A DNA stretch of 40,770 bases from Candidatus Geocrenenecus sp. JGI 0000106-J15. GTDB taxonomy: Archaea > Thermoproteota > Nitrososphaeria_A > Caldarchaeales > Wolframiiraptoraceae. The stretch covers positions 1-40,770 of the forward strand of contig ASPF01000014.1 of the NCBI GenBank assembly GCA_000405685.1, in the 5' to 3' direction. The notes under the pieces are model-generated. The model worked only from the letters and a program-made list of their open reading frames with translations. It was not told the origin of the DNA and did no database searches. Of the stretch, positions 32,240 through 40,603 are shown one piece after another. A program made the position numbers and the translations under genes. Within the stretch, counting starts at the first letter, position 1. Each line of letters opens with the position of its first letter.

Positions 32240-32692
32240 ATGAAGTCTATATATGATGAAAAAGACTTAGAGATATTAAAGATTCTCCAAGAGAATGGAA
32301 GAGCATCATACTCAGAAATAGCTAAAAGATTAGGATTAAGTGAAGCTGCAGTATATACTAGGATTCAGAAATTAATAAAACATGGTCTAATCAAGAAGAT
32401 TCAGGCCATCGTTGATTCTGAGAGGCTTGGATTTAATCTTATAGCTATTGTAGCAGTAAAAGCTCAGCCCAGTAAGTATGAGTTTCTTCTAAGAGAATTA
32501 TCAGGAATACCTGAGATAGCTGAGATATATGATGTCACAGGAGATTATTATTGTTTACTAAAGCTTAGACTACAAAATAGAGAAGCTCTAGCAAAGCTAC
32601 TTGATAAGATAGGCTCAATGGATGGCGTAATCTCTACTGATACAAGGATAGTTTTAAGGATAATCAAGGAATCTTATAGTTTACCGTTATAG
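32240..32692 (+). CDS. Lrp/AsnC-family transcriptional regulator
   Basis: 150 residues, the normal length. N-terminal winged helix-turn-helix (EKDLEILKILQENGRASYSE, IAKRLGLSEAAVYTRIQKL) and C-terminal RAM ligand-binding domain (LIAIVAVKAQPSKYEFL, DVTGDYYCLLKLRLQNREAL). Typically senses an amino acid and works as an octamer. It follows the GlmU-like gene after 61 bases with its own AT-rich upstream region. Targets unknown; the amino-acid transporter is an obvious but untested candidate. Confidence 0.93.
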   Translation: MKSIYDEKDLEILKILQENGRASYSEIAKRLGLSEAAVYTRIQKLIKHGLIKKIQAIVDSERLGFNLIAIVAVKAQPSKYEFLLRELSGIPEIAEIYDVTGDYYCLLKLRLQNREALAKLLDKIGSMDGVISTDTRIVLRIIKESYSLPL

Positions 32693-32742
32693 AACATCCT
32701 CATTAATATACTATAAGATACTGGAACCAATCCTTTCCAATC

Positions 32743-33549
32743 TTATACTAGATTTAGACTTACCAATTTTTTATGTAGTTCAAGTAGATTCTCAGCAACA
32801 AGATCTGGTCTATTATGTGGAGATGCCTTTTCTACATCATCTCTAGTCGTGGCCCCAGATAGCAGAAGAGCAGTATCTGCTCCAATAACCTTCCCTGCAA
32901 GAACATCTGTATCAAGCCTATCACCTACCACTAAGATATCACTTGGACTAAGACCAACCTTCTGTAAAGCTAACTCCATTATTATCTTAGAGGGCTTCCC
33001 TATTACAAGAGGGTCCTTGCCAACAGCTTTTGCTATAGCTGCAGCTATTGCTCCAGCGCCTGGATCTAATCCATCATTAGAAGGAATCGTAGGGTCAACG
33101 TTTGTGGCCAAAAATCTCGAACCTTCAATTATCGCCTTGTATGCAGCTTTCAATTTTAAGTAATTAAATCTTCTATCCAAACCTACTACAACGAAATCTG
33201 CTTTCCTCCATTCATTAATACTTAAAACAGTATGTTTCATCCTTTTACAGTATTCTTTAAACCCCTTCTCTGTTATCGGTAGTATCTTACTCCGACCTGA
33301 ATCTTGAAGAATGAATAATGACGTTGCCTCGCCTGAAGTTAGGATCTCTTCTGGGCCAGCCTCTATATTAAAGTTCTTCAACTTTCTACTATAACCTTCA
33401 GCAGTCATGGAAGAGTTATTTGTAATGAACAAGATCTTAATGTTTTTTTCTTTAAATTTTTGCAGAGCTTCTCTAGCGCCGCTTATTAGTTTATCTCCTT
33501 GATATACGCATCCATCTAGATCCAATAATATCGCTCGGTATTTTTTCAT
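32743..33549 (-). CDS. HAD-superfamily phosphatase, NagD-like
   Basis: 268 residues, HAD subfamily IIA. Motif I LLDLDGCVYQGD (nucleophile and acid aspartates), motif II FITNNSS, motif III lysine in VIGKPSKIIMELAL, motif IV VVGDRLDTDVLAGKVIGADT. The inserted cap domain lies between motifs II and III. The family dephosphorylates small phosphorylated metabolites such as p-nitrophenyl phosphate, phosphoglycolate or nucleotides; the substrate is not predictable. Single gene, divergent from padR. Confidence 0.93.
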   Translation of the reverse strand: MKKYRAILLDLDGCVYQGDKLISGAREALQKFKEKNIKILFITNNSSMTAEGYSRKLKNFNIEAGPEEILTSGEATSLFILQDSGRSKILPITEKGFKEYCKRMKHTVLSINEWRKADFVVVGLDRRFNYLKLKAAYKAIIEGSRFLATNVDPTIPSNDGLDPGAGAIAAAIAKAVGKDPLVIGKPSKIIMELALQKVGLSPSDILVVGDRLDTDVLAGKVIGADTALLLSGATTRDDVEKASPHNRPDLVAENLLELHKKLVSLNLV

Positions 33550-33659
33550 GCCTACATATGAGCAGGATAGTCTTACCTAAAAACTTGACTTTAACAAATC
33601 AATCTCAGTATAAAATATGAAAACTTATTTTAAATCGTATTAGACTGTATGTAGCTTAG

Positions 33660-33980
33660 ATGAGTACAGCATATAGGAGACTTGTTAGAAAGCTTACGAT
33701 TGAGAATCTATGGATATATGTATTAAGCTTGCTAAGAGATGAACCCTTGTATGGCTACGAAGTGAGAGACAGGATTTTTGAAAAATTCGGTTTTAAACCA
33801 GGAAAAATTACTTGTTATGTTGTATTGTATAAGCTCGAGAAAGAGAACCTGATATCTTCTCGGAAGGTTGATGAGAAAAGTAAAGGTGCACCAAGGAAAT
33901 ATTATTTCATTACTGAAAAAGGTTTGAAAGAGATTGAGAAAGCTAGGAAACTACTTAAAGAGCTTGCTGGGGAGCTTTGA
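33660..33980 (+). CDS. PadR-family transcriptional regulator
   Basis: 106 residues, winged helix-turn-helix of the PadR family: IENLWIYVLSLLRDEPLYGY followed by EVRDRIFEKFGFKPG, TCYVVLYKLEKENLI and the wing APRKYYFITEKGLKEI. A short C-terminal helix gives dimerisation. It ends exactly where a perfect 24-bp palindrome begins, directly before the inositol-phosphate synthase promoter, which makes that gene its likely target. No matching palindrome is seen before padR itself. Confidence 0.92.
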   Translation: MSTAYRRLVRKLTIENLWIYVLSLLRDEPLYGYEVRDRIFEKFGFKPGKITCYVVLYKLEKENLISSRKVDEKSKGAPRKYYFITEKGLKEIEKARKLLKELAGEL

Positions 33981-34010
33981 CTATTTCACATCTGTGAAAT
34001 AGTTATATAT
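33980..34010 (+). promoter_or_regulatory. 24-bp palindrome abutting the inositol-phosphate synthase TATA box
   Basis: Perfect 11-bp arms ACTATTTCACA (33980-33990) and TGTGAAATAGT (33993-34003) are separated by TC. The next bases, TTATATAT (34003-34010), form a TATA box whose centre is about 26 bases before ATG 34032, predicting a leaderless mRNA. The palindrome covers the BRE position, so a bound protein would control access of transcription factor B. It begins in the last base of the padR stop codon. Arms with GTGAAA are too GC-containing to be a casual AT palindrome. Confidence 0.75.
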
Positions 34011-34031
34011 CTCGAAAAACATCAATAAAAT

Positions 34032-35111
34032 ATGCCGAAGGTGAGAGTCGCATTAATAGGTGTAGGTAATTGTGCTTCTGCATTTGTTCAAGGAGTCTAT
34101 TATTATAAAGATGTAGATGAGAATACATTAGTTCCAGGGCTGATGCATGTTAGACTAGGTCCATATCATGTTGGAGATATAGAATTCGTGGCCGCCTTTG
34201 ATATTGATAAAAATAAAGTTGGAAAAGACTTATCTGAAGCTATCCTTGCTCCACCTAATTGTACATTAAAATTTGCTGATGTCCCCAGACTGGGCATCGA
34301 AGTCTCTCGTGGCATGACCCATGATAGTCTAGGAAAGTATCTATCTCAAGTTATAGAAAAACATCCTTCACCAACAGTAGATATTGTTGATGTACTGAAG
34401 AGTAGTGGAGCAGATGTCGTAGTAAACTTTCTACCAGTTGGAAGCGAGTCTGCGACCAAATGGTATACAGAGCAAGTTCTAGAAGCTGGAGCTGCATTTG
34501 TTAATGGTATACCAGTCTTCATTGCTAGAGAACCTAGATGGCAGGAGATTTTCATTAAGCGTGGTGTACCTATAATAGGAGATGATGTTAAGAGCCAGGT
34601 TGGAGCAACTATACTTCATAGATACTTGGTAAAACTATTTCTCGATAGAGGTATCAAGATAGAGAGGACATACCAGTTAAACTTTGGGGGAAATACAGAT
34701 TTCTTAAATATGCTTGAAAGAGAGAGACTTACTTCAAAGAAGATATCTAAGACTGATGCTGTTAGAAACATAATACCATACGATGTTCCTGATGAATGTA
34801 TCCATATTGGACCAAGTGATTATGTTCCATGGCTCACAGATAGGAAATGGGCTTACATAAGGCTTGAGGGGACTGCATTTGGAGGTGCACCATTAAACAT
34901 AGAAGCTAAACTAGAAGTATGGGATAGCCCAAACTCTGCAGGGGTAGTTATAGATGCGGTTAGATGTGCTAAGATTGGGAAAGATAGAAGAGTAGCTGGA
35001 CCATTGATAAGCCCTTCAGCATATTTTATGAAGTCTCCACCAATACAATATCCAGATGAAGTAGCTAGACAGATGGTTGAAGAATTTATACAAGGTAAGA
35101 GAGAAAGATAG
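34032..35111 (+). CDS. ino1: myo-Inositol-1-phosphate synthase
   Basis: 359 residues, the prokaryotic short form. Converts glucose-6-phosphate to L-myo-inositol-1-phosphate with NAD. N-terminal Rossmann motif ALIGVGNCASAFVQG, then DIEFVAAFDIDKNKVGKDL, VVNFLPVGSESATKWYTEQV, GDDVKSQVGATILHR, and LNFGGNTDFLNMLERERL with the catalytic lysines downstream. The product feeds inositol-containing archaeal lipids and, in hyperthermophiles, the heat-protective solute di-myo-inositol phosphate. Its leaderless promoter with a strong palindrome, next to padR, implies tight regulation. Confidence 0.95.
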   Translation: MPKVRVALIGVGNCASAFVQGVYYYKDVDENTLVPGLMHVRLGPYHVGDIEFVAAFDIDKNKVGKDLSEAILAPPNCTLKFADVPRLGIEVSRGMTHDSLGKYLSQVIEKHPSPTVDIVDVLKSSGADVVVNFLPVGSESATKWYTEQVLEAGAAFVNGIPVFIAREPRWQEIFIKRGVPIIGDDVKSQVGATILHRYLVKLFLDRGIKIERTYQLNFGGNTDFLNMLERERLTSKKISKTDAVRNIIPYDVPDECIHIGPSDYVPWLTDRKWAYIRLEGTAFGGAPLNIEAKLEVWDSPNSAGVVIDAVRCAKIGKDRRVAGPLISPSAYFMKSPPIQYPDEVARQMVEEFIQGKRER

Positions 35112-35178
35112 AATACATATACCGAAATCTTATTACTTGACAACAATGGTTTACCTATAAAATAGTGGATGAACACCG

Positions 35179-36261
35179 TTAACTCTCGATATTATATAGA
35201 AGGTTGTACAACCTATTGTATGAGACTTTCTTCAAGAACATTTCTAGAGAAGATTCCTTCAAGGCATCCATTACTTCATATATCCATTTATCATCTAGAG
35301 TCTCAGCAAGTCTATAAGCTTCCTCAAAAGATAATGCTGGATCTTCAAAGCTGGGATAGACTTGGTATAACTGTATACAAGCAAATACTAAGAATCTGAG
35401 TGTCTGCATACCTACACCCCTATGGGATAGTAGTTCCTCGAAATCTCTCGGCTGCTTCTTAGAGAGAGACTGGAGATAGACCCACTTTATACTAGGTATC
35501 TCTAATTGAATGTTTCTATGTGGTTCTTCAAGGTCTGTCAATCTTAATTGTATTCCTTTCGAGAAATTTTCATGTAGTCTTCTAAGTTTCTTAAAGTCAT
35601 GTGTTACTAGTTCTACACATATCTTCCTAGCATCTTCACTCTTCATACTAGTCATATCTATTACGATCTTCTCTCTATGGGCAGATATTATACCAGTATG
35701 GGGTTCTTCTACGAAACTCTTTAGTTTAATAGATGTCCAGTGGTATCTTCTAACTAAGCCTTCTAGAACTTTTATACCTTGCTGGATAATTGTCCATTCA
35801 CCATCGTTCGAGACTACCATTAAGTGAAAGTATAGTGGAAAACCATCTTGTATAGCTACATTGTCTACCTTTGCCACCATTCTACTTGCATACTTAAGCT
35901 CTTCTAACTTTTCTGAGCTGAAACTAAACTCTCTCCCAATAATATCTAGCTCAGCTGGCACCCTATATCCTTCTATCCTCTTTCCTCCAACTACTGCTAG
36001 ACCAATCTCTGGCTTGATAATGTTCTTAAAGATAGTTGCCATAATGGTTGTAGCTCCGCCTTCCAGTTCATCTAGAAATGAAGCTACAGATAAAGCATCA
36101 AAGAAAATAGGTGAAGATAAACCTCTAAGAAACCTCTTTGGACCATGTAGGCTAAGATATGAGTCTACTAAAGCTGTTAGGATTTTTTCAGCTCTTTCAA
36201 AATACCATCTCGACTTATAGGTGTAGTGAATCTCAAGGTCTTTAAGGCCACTTCGGTACAT
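35179..36261 (-). CDS. DUF763 family protein
   Basis: 360 residues. The sequence follows DUF763 proteins of thermophilic archaea and bacteria: an opening MYRSGLKDLEIHYTYKSRWYF, GPKRFLRGLSSPIFFDALS, GGATTIMATIFKNI, VVGGKRI, WTIIQQGIKVLEGLVRRYHW and EPHTGIISA. Biochemical function is unknown; some family members carry helix-hairpin-helix-like ends, which has led to suggestions of nucleic-acid association. Convergent with ino1 (67-base gap); upstream lies a 123-base gap with AT-rich sequence. Confidence 0.88.
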   Translation of the reverse strand: MYRSGLKDLEIHYTYKSRWYFERAEKILTALVDSYLSLHGPKRFLRGLSSPIFFDALSVASFLDELEGGATTIMATIFKNIIKPEIGLAVVGGKRIEGYRVPAELDIIGREFSFSSEKLEELKYASRMVAKVDNVAIQDGFPLYFHLMVVSNDGEWTIIQQGIKVLEGLVRRYHWTSIKLKSFVEEPHTGIISAHREKIVIDMTSMKSEDARKICVELVTHDFKKLRRLHENFSKGIQLRLTDLEEPHRNIQLEIPSIKWVYLQSLSKKQPRDFEELLSHRGVGMQTLRFLVFACIQLYQVYPSFEDPALSFEEAYRLAETLDDKWIYEVMDALKESSLEMFLKKVSYNRLYNLLYNIES

Positions 36262-36384
36262 CCATTATTAGGTTAGACTAATACAATTAATCTTTTGCTT
36301 TTTTAGAATACTCGAGTTATACGTTGGAATTACATATATTATATCCAATCTCCAGCAATCTAGAATACTGGGAATAAAGCTCTA

Positions 36385-36591
36385 CTAGGTTCTTCTACTA
36401 CTAGCTATACGTCCTCTAATTATTATATATAGCAAGATCACATAACCTATGATGGTGGAGGCCTGGAAAACAAAAAAGAAGAAGATAGGCTGCATTATCA
36501 AGGATTGAGTATACTGATATACTGTTAGAGACACTGTTATTATAGACCAGGTTATGCAGGCTATTATCCAAGAAGCTAAGTCTTCATCCAT
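36385..36591 (-). CDS. Small two-helix membrane protein, unknown
   Basis: 68 residues with two hydrophobic helices (about 7-26 and 35-58) and a basic C-terminal tail (RGRIASSRRT). No family recognised. It begins two bases after the Rpo6 stop codon, so it is almost certainly co-transcribed and translated with it. The tight coupling and positive-inside tail support a real gene. Confidence 0.6.
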   Translation of the reverse strand: MDEDLASWIIACITWSIITVSLTVYQYTQSLIMQPIFFFFVFQASTIIGYVILLYIIIRGRIASSRRT

Positions 36592-36593
36592 GT

Positions 36594-36851
36594 CTATTCC
36601 ACGGTTTGCTCAATAGGTTTAAGTAACTCGTTAACAGGTATGTCTACATATGTACCATCAGGCCTTCTTCTTCTAATTATTATTGGTAGTACACCTGCCT
36701 CAAGTTCTCTCTTCGCTATATCTATGGGGGTATCTCCAGGCTTAACTTCAACTAATGGGAAGGCGCCTAAAGATAATTGTAAGGCCCTACCTCCTACTAT
36801 CCTAGCTATCTCATATTTTGTTAATGGTCTTCTATAATATTCGTCTTCCAT
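36594..36851 (-). CDS. rpo6: DNA-directed RNA polymerase subunit Rpo6 (RpoK)
   Basis: 85 residues, full length. Rpb6 homologue that clamps the assembled polymerase. The core LTKYEIARIVGGRALQLSLG and the IDIAKRELEAGVLPIIIRRR, PDGTYVDIPVNEL end are diagnostic. A GAGG ribosome-binding element precedes the ATG, and a minus-strand TATA-like TTTTTAAATT lies near 36888-36897. Usually near rps9 and enolase in other archaea; here it leads only a small membrane protein gene. Confidence 0.95.
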   Translation of the reverse strand: MEDEYYRRPLTKYEIARIVGGRALQLSLGAFPLVEVKPGDTPIDIAKRELEAGVLPIIIRRRRPDGTYVDIPVNELLKPIEQTVE

Positions 36852-37466
36852 AGATCCTCTACTTCTGGTGTTAGGATGTATGAATGCTAATTTAAAAATC
36901 TTAAACTAATCCCAACTATAGATTTATCAGATAGAATCCACTTATAGTCCCTTCTTAATATATCCTAATCATGAGTGTCAGTAGACATACAACTCTAGTT
37001 TGGAGATTAATCCATATTCTAGGAGGTGTGAACATAGAAGTACTCTAGGATACTCTAGTAAATTTTGACCTCATCATTTTGATTAAGCCCTGCCTCAAAG
37101 ATAAATCTAACAATGATTAAATGCGGATCCTCCTCCTATTCTACTAACATTAGAAAAGCCATGTTTTCATTATTAGATCAATTTTTCCTCTTAAGCTATG
37201 CAAGCATTCATTTTCTCATTATAACTGATCCCTCACTTACCCTCTTACAATCACGTACATGTATATTCTAGAGAAGATACAATTCATCCCTACAAAAGAG
37301 CTGCAGATAGCTGTAAACAAGAATTGTGGAGATAACTATATACAATGAATAGAAAGCCTGATACTAGTTAACTATTTTAAGTAGACGTTAATGCTTCCTG
37401 TTTTTCCTTTACTATCTCTATAGCAATAAACTATAAAAAAATAGAAATGGGATGTTTATGTCTAAC
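36852..37466. other. 615-bp gene-free region between rpo6 and thermosome genes
   Basis: No open reading frame above about 40 codons with family resemblance on either strand. Visible items: the rpo6 promoter (about 36888-36897, minus), the thermosome T-tract terminator (37435-37441), and three copies of ACTCTAG (36992, 37042 and 37052), the last two in a tandem TACTCTAGGA/TACTCTAGTA pair. A minus-strand ATGATGA at 37071-37077 resembles a C box, but no matching D box follows. No tRNA or other known RNA was recognised. Confidence 0.6.
37435..37441 (-). terminator. T7-tract terminator of the thermosome gene
   Basis: On the minus strand seven consecutive T bases occur about 26-32 bases after the thermosome stop codon, preceded by further T-rich sequence. 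Archaeal RNA polymerases terminate at such tracts without needing a hairpin. Confidence 0.55.
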
Positions 37467-39119
37467 TTAATCTTCTCCAAACTCAGTTTCTTCTCCTTCT
37501 TTCTCTTTTCCAGGTTTCTTTTCTTCAAGTTTCGATGCAGCTATGATATCATCGATCTTCAGTATCATTGATGCAGCTTCAACCGCCGATTTTATTATCT
37601 GTTTCTTGACTAAAGCTGGTTCTAAGACTTCAAGTTTCCACATATCATCAAGTTTGCCTCCGAAGACGTTTACTCCCGCCCATTTTTCTCCTTCCTTATG
37701 TTTAGCTCTAAGATTTACCAGTATCTCGATTGGATCCATTCCAGCGTTTTCTGCTAACTGGCTTGGAATTATCTCTAGAGCTTCAGCAAACTTCTCTACT
37801 GCAAGCTGCTCTTTTCCTGCTAATGTTTTACCATAATCTCTTAATCCTAATGATACTTCTATCTCAGGTGCTCCGCCTCCTGCTACTATCTTTCCTTCAA
37901 TAACTACGTCTTTTACTACGTTTAATGCATCTTTGAGAGAACGCTCAGCTTCATCTACTATCCTCTTTGTTCCACCTCTTATTAGTATTGTTATCGATTT
38001 GGGGTCCTCGCATCCTTCGACGAAGACCATCTTATCTTCTCCGACTCTTCTCTCTTCTACTAGTTTTGCTCTACCAAGATCTTTTTCACTCAGTTCCTCT
38101 ATTCTAGTGACGACTCTTCCGCCTGTTGCTTTAGCTAATTTATCCATGTCTGACTTCTTTATCCTCCTAACAGCCATTATCCCTCTTCTAGCTAGGAAGT
38201 GTTGAGCCATATCGTCTATACCTTTCTGGCAGAGAACAACGTTTGCACCTGCGGCTGCAATCTTCTCAACCATTTCTTTAAGCATTTCTTCTTCCTGCTT
38301 CATGAATGCTCTCATCTGCTCAGGGCTCTCAATATTGAGCTTAGCATCAAACTCTGTCTTTTCTATCTCTAGTGAAGCATCAAGCAATGCAATCTTTGCG
38401 TTATGAACTATCTTAGGCATCCCAGGATGGACTACTTCTTTGTCTAACACTATTCCCTCAATGAGTCTTGTGTCTCTTAACGATCCACCTTCTTTCTTCT
38501 CTATTTTTACATCATCTAAGTCTACTTTCCACTTATTGTCTTCTACTTCAGCCACTTTTAAGATTGCTTCAACTGAGATCTCTGCAAGGTAGTCTGATTC
38601 TTCACCTACTAGTTTACTGATCATAGCAGTTTTAGCTATCTTCTTTAATAATTCTTTATCTTTAGGACTTACAGAGACAGCTATTTTATCATAGATTTCT
38701 AATGCTTTAGTGGCTGCTTTCTTGTATCCTTCGATTATCAAGCTTGGATGAACTTCTTTCTCAATTAATTCTTCAGCTTTTGCAAGTAGTTCTCCAGCTA
38801 ATACGACTGCTGAAGTTGTTCCATCTCCAACTTCTGCGTCTTGAGCTTTAGCTACCTCCACCAGCATCTTTGCTACTGGATGTTCTACATCCATTTCTTT
38901 AAGTATGGTTGCTCCATCATTAGTTATAACGACGTCTCCGAAGCTGTCTACAAGCATCTTATCCATACCCCTTGGACCTAGTGAGGACTTCATTGTTTCT
39001 GAAATGATCTTTGCGACAGTAATGTTTGATAGTTGGGCTTCTCTACCTCTCGACCTAGCGGTCCCTTCTTTTAAGACGATTACAGGAACCCCTCCTGCTG
39101 CAGAAGGTGCTGCTGCCAT
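37467..39119 (-). CDS. thsA: Thermosome (group II chaperonin) subunit
   Basis: 550 residues, normal length. ATP-dependent folding chamber. Motifs: SSLGPRGMDKMLVDSFGDVV, TNDGATILKEMDVEHP, nucleotide-binding GDGTTSAVVLAGELL, VVLCQKGIDDMAQHFLARRG, RGGTKRIVDEAERS and GGGAPEIEVSLGLR. The C-terminus is acidic and ends GEETEFGED, without the GGM repeats seen in many thermosomes. Strong GGAGGG ribosome-binding site and own promoter. Only one subunit gene is in the window; others may exist elsewhere. Confidence 0.97.
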   Translation of the reverse strand: MAAAPSAAGGVPVIVLKEGTARSRGREAQLSNITVAKIISETMKSSLGPRGMDKMLVDSFGDVVITNDGATILKEMDVEHPVAKMLVEVAKAQDAEVGDGTTSAVVLAGELLAKAEELIEKEVHPSLIIEGYKKAATKALEIYDKIAVSVSPKDKELLKKIAKTAMISKLVGEESDYLAEISVEAILKVAEVEDNKWKVDLDDVKIEKKEGGSLRDTRLIEGIVLDKEVVHPGMPKIVHNAKIALLDASLEIEKTEFDAKLNIESPEQMRAFMKQEEEMLKEMVEKIAAAGANVVLCQKGIDDMAQHFLARRGIMAVRRIKKSDMDKLAKATGGRVVTRIEELSEKDLGRAKLVEERRVGEDKMVFVEGCEDPKSITILIRGGTKRIVDEAERSLKDALNVVKDVVIEGKIVAGGGAPEIEVSLGLRDYGKTLAGKEQLAVEKFAEALEIIPSQLAENAGMDPIEILVNLRAKHKEGEKWAGVNVFGGKLDDMWKLEVLEPALVKKQIIKSAVEAASMILKIDDIIAASKLEEKKPGKEKEGEETEFGED

Positions 39120-39126
39120 ATAATAT

Positions 39127-39166
39127 CCCTCCGACTGATATTTTCTGGAGAAATAGTTTTTTAACC
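39127..39166 (-). promoter_or_regulatory. Thermosome promoter and ribosome-binding site
   Basis: Minus-strand GGTTAAAAAAC (39156-39166) is centred about 42 bases before the ATG at 39119, predicting a start near 39135 and a leader of about 15 nt. This leader contains GGAGGG (39127-39132) seven bases before the ATG. A second TATA-like GCTTATAAC lies just upstream. One of the few leadered first genes here, consistent with high expression. Confidence 0.55.
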
Positions 39167-39350
39167 ATGTTATAAGCCTTTGCTTGTTAAACTTAAATAA
39201 CGATGAAGTGCTTAATGATATATCTCAACACGTATTAGATTATTCTAGGATATTGTAGTCTTGTAGGCGTATAGGGAAAATTCGATAAACTACTTTCCTA
39301 AGTAATGTTGAGTATTCATTTTATATTACCTAGGCCACTAACTTTCTAGT

Positions 39351-40175
39351 ATGGATGTGTTAACTCTCATACTGATCTCTATTCCATCTGGGATATTAGG
39401 GGCCATAGCTGGTCTAGGCGGTGGAGTAATACTGATACCTCTCTTAGTTACGATGGGTGTACCCATAAAGTATGCTATTGCTTCAAGCATAGTGGCGGTC
39501 ATTGCAACTTCTAGTGGTTCAGCTGCAGCATATGTTAGACGGAGGCTATCCAACATTAGAGTATCCATGTTCCTTGAGATATTCACCATAACTGGAGCCA
39601 TCATAGGTGCAATGCTTACAGTATACATTCCTTCAAAACCACTATATTTTATTTTTGGATTATTTCTAATTGTATCTCTAATATTTATGAGAAAGAGAAT
39701 ATCGGACGAATTACCATTTAATGAGAAACAAGATAGATTATCTTCATGGTTGAAACTTGAAGGTGATTATTTTGATGAGAAATTAGGCATGATGGTTCAA
39801 TATAAAATTACCAATGCTCTCTGGGGGGGAATAGGCATGATATTTGCTGGTTTAGCGGGAGGGATGCTTGGTATAGGTGCAGGCATATTCAAGGTATCTA
39901 TATTTGAGCTTATTCTTAAGATGCCTTCGAAACCTTCATCATCGACGAGCAACTTCATAATAGGTATGACAGCATTAGCTGGAGCAAGCGTATATCTATT
40001 CTCAGGGCTACTTCAAATCTATCTAGTCGCTCCAATCGTTACTGGCATGTTGATAGGTTCTATGATTGGGGCGAGGATCTTAAATAAGCTTAGTAATAAA
40101 GCCGTAAGGATTATCTTCATTGTAATCCTACTATATGTTATCATACAGATGATGTATAGAGGAGTGATGGCATGA
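39351..40175 (+). CDS. TauE/SafE-family membrane transporter (sulfite/anion exporter type)
   Basis: 274 residues with about seven to eight membrane helices in two homologous halves. Each half starts with the glycine-rich TauE motif (GAIAGLGGGVILIPLLVTMG near residue 15; GMLGIGAGIFKVSIFELIL near 180), followed by ASSIVAVIATSSGSAAAY and TSNFIIGMTALAGASVYLFSG. The start is TTG-type or the ATG at 39351; ATG is used. The family exports sulfite, sulfoacetate or other sulfur anions; the substrate is not known here. Bases 39602-39642 are repeated at the window start. It overlaps the DUF1634 gene by four bases. Confidence 0.92.
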   Translation: MDVLTLILISIPSGILGAIAGLGGGVILIPLLVTMGVPIKYAIASSIVAVIATSSGSAAAYVRRRLSNIRVSMFLEIFTITGAIIGAMLTVYIPSKPLYFIFGLFLIVSLIFMRKRISDELPFNEKQDRLSSWLKLEGDYFDEKLGMMVQYKITNALWGGIGMIFAGLAGGMLGIGAGIFKVSIFELILKMPSKPSSSTSNFIIGMTALAGASVYLFSGLLQIYLVAPIVTGMLIGSMIGARILNKLSNKAVRIIFIVILLYVIIQMMYRGVMA

Positions 40176-40525
40176 AAGACAATACATCACTTGAGAGATT
40201 ATTAAGCTACATTTTGATAACAGGAGTCTTAGCTAGCCTAATACTAAGCTTTCTCGGGCTAGTACTTTACTACCTAGAAAATAAGTTACGGTTAGAGATA
40301 TCATTTAGTGATCAATCTATTCTACTACTAGACAGATTCTTCAGTCAAGCTATTCAGATAAATTCTCATACATTCCTATCAATTAGTATACTGATCATCC
40401 TGTTTACACCATACATTAGAGTTATCACTTCAATGATCTACTTTATGAAAATTAAAGATTACAAATACGTATTCTTAACATTTACTGTATTCTCAATATT
40501 GACTATCATGTTCCTAAATTACTAA
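40172..40525 (+). CDS. DUF1634 membrane protein, TauE partner
   Basis: 117 residues, three membrane helices (about 12-31, 62-83, 95-114). The layout LSYILITGVLASLILSFLGL, then SISILIILFTPYIRVITSMI with its conserved T-P-x-x-R-V, and the final helix matches DUF1634, which is regularly encoded directly after TauE-family genes in archaea and some bacteria. ATGA overlap with the TauE gene implies a two-subunit membrane complex. Function unproven. Confidence 0.85.
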   Translation: MKDNTSLERLLSYILITGVLASLILSFLGLVLYYLENKLRLEISFSDQSILLLDRFFSQAIQINSHTFLSISILIILFTPYIRVITSMIYFMKIKDYKYVFLTFTVFSILTIMFLNY

Positions 40526-40603
40526 GTTAAGTAGATAATCTCACCTTCTAACTATAACATGATTGGGCATTAAAGCTTTATTTTATTGACTGTATGATAT
40601 TTC

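Noticed and set aside
37000..37077. Minus-strand C/D box sRNA starting at ATGATGA (37071-37077)
   Set aside because: No CTGA D or D' box occurs within the following 70 bases on that strand.
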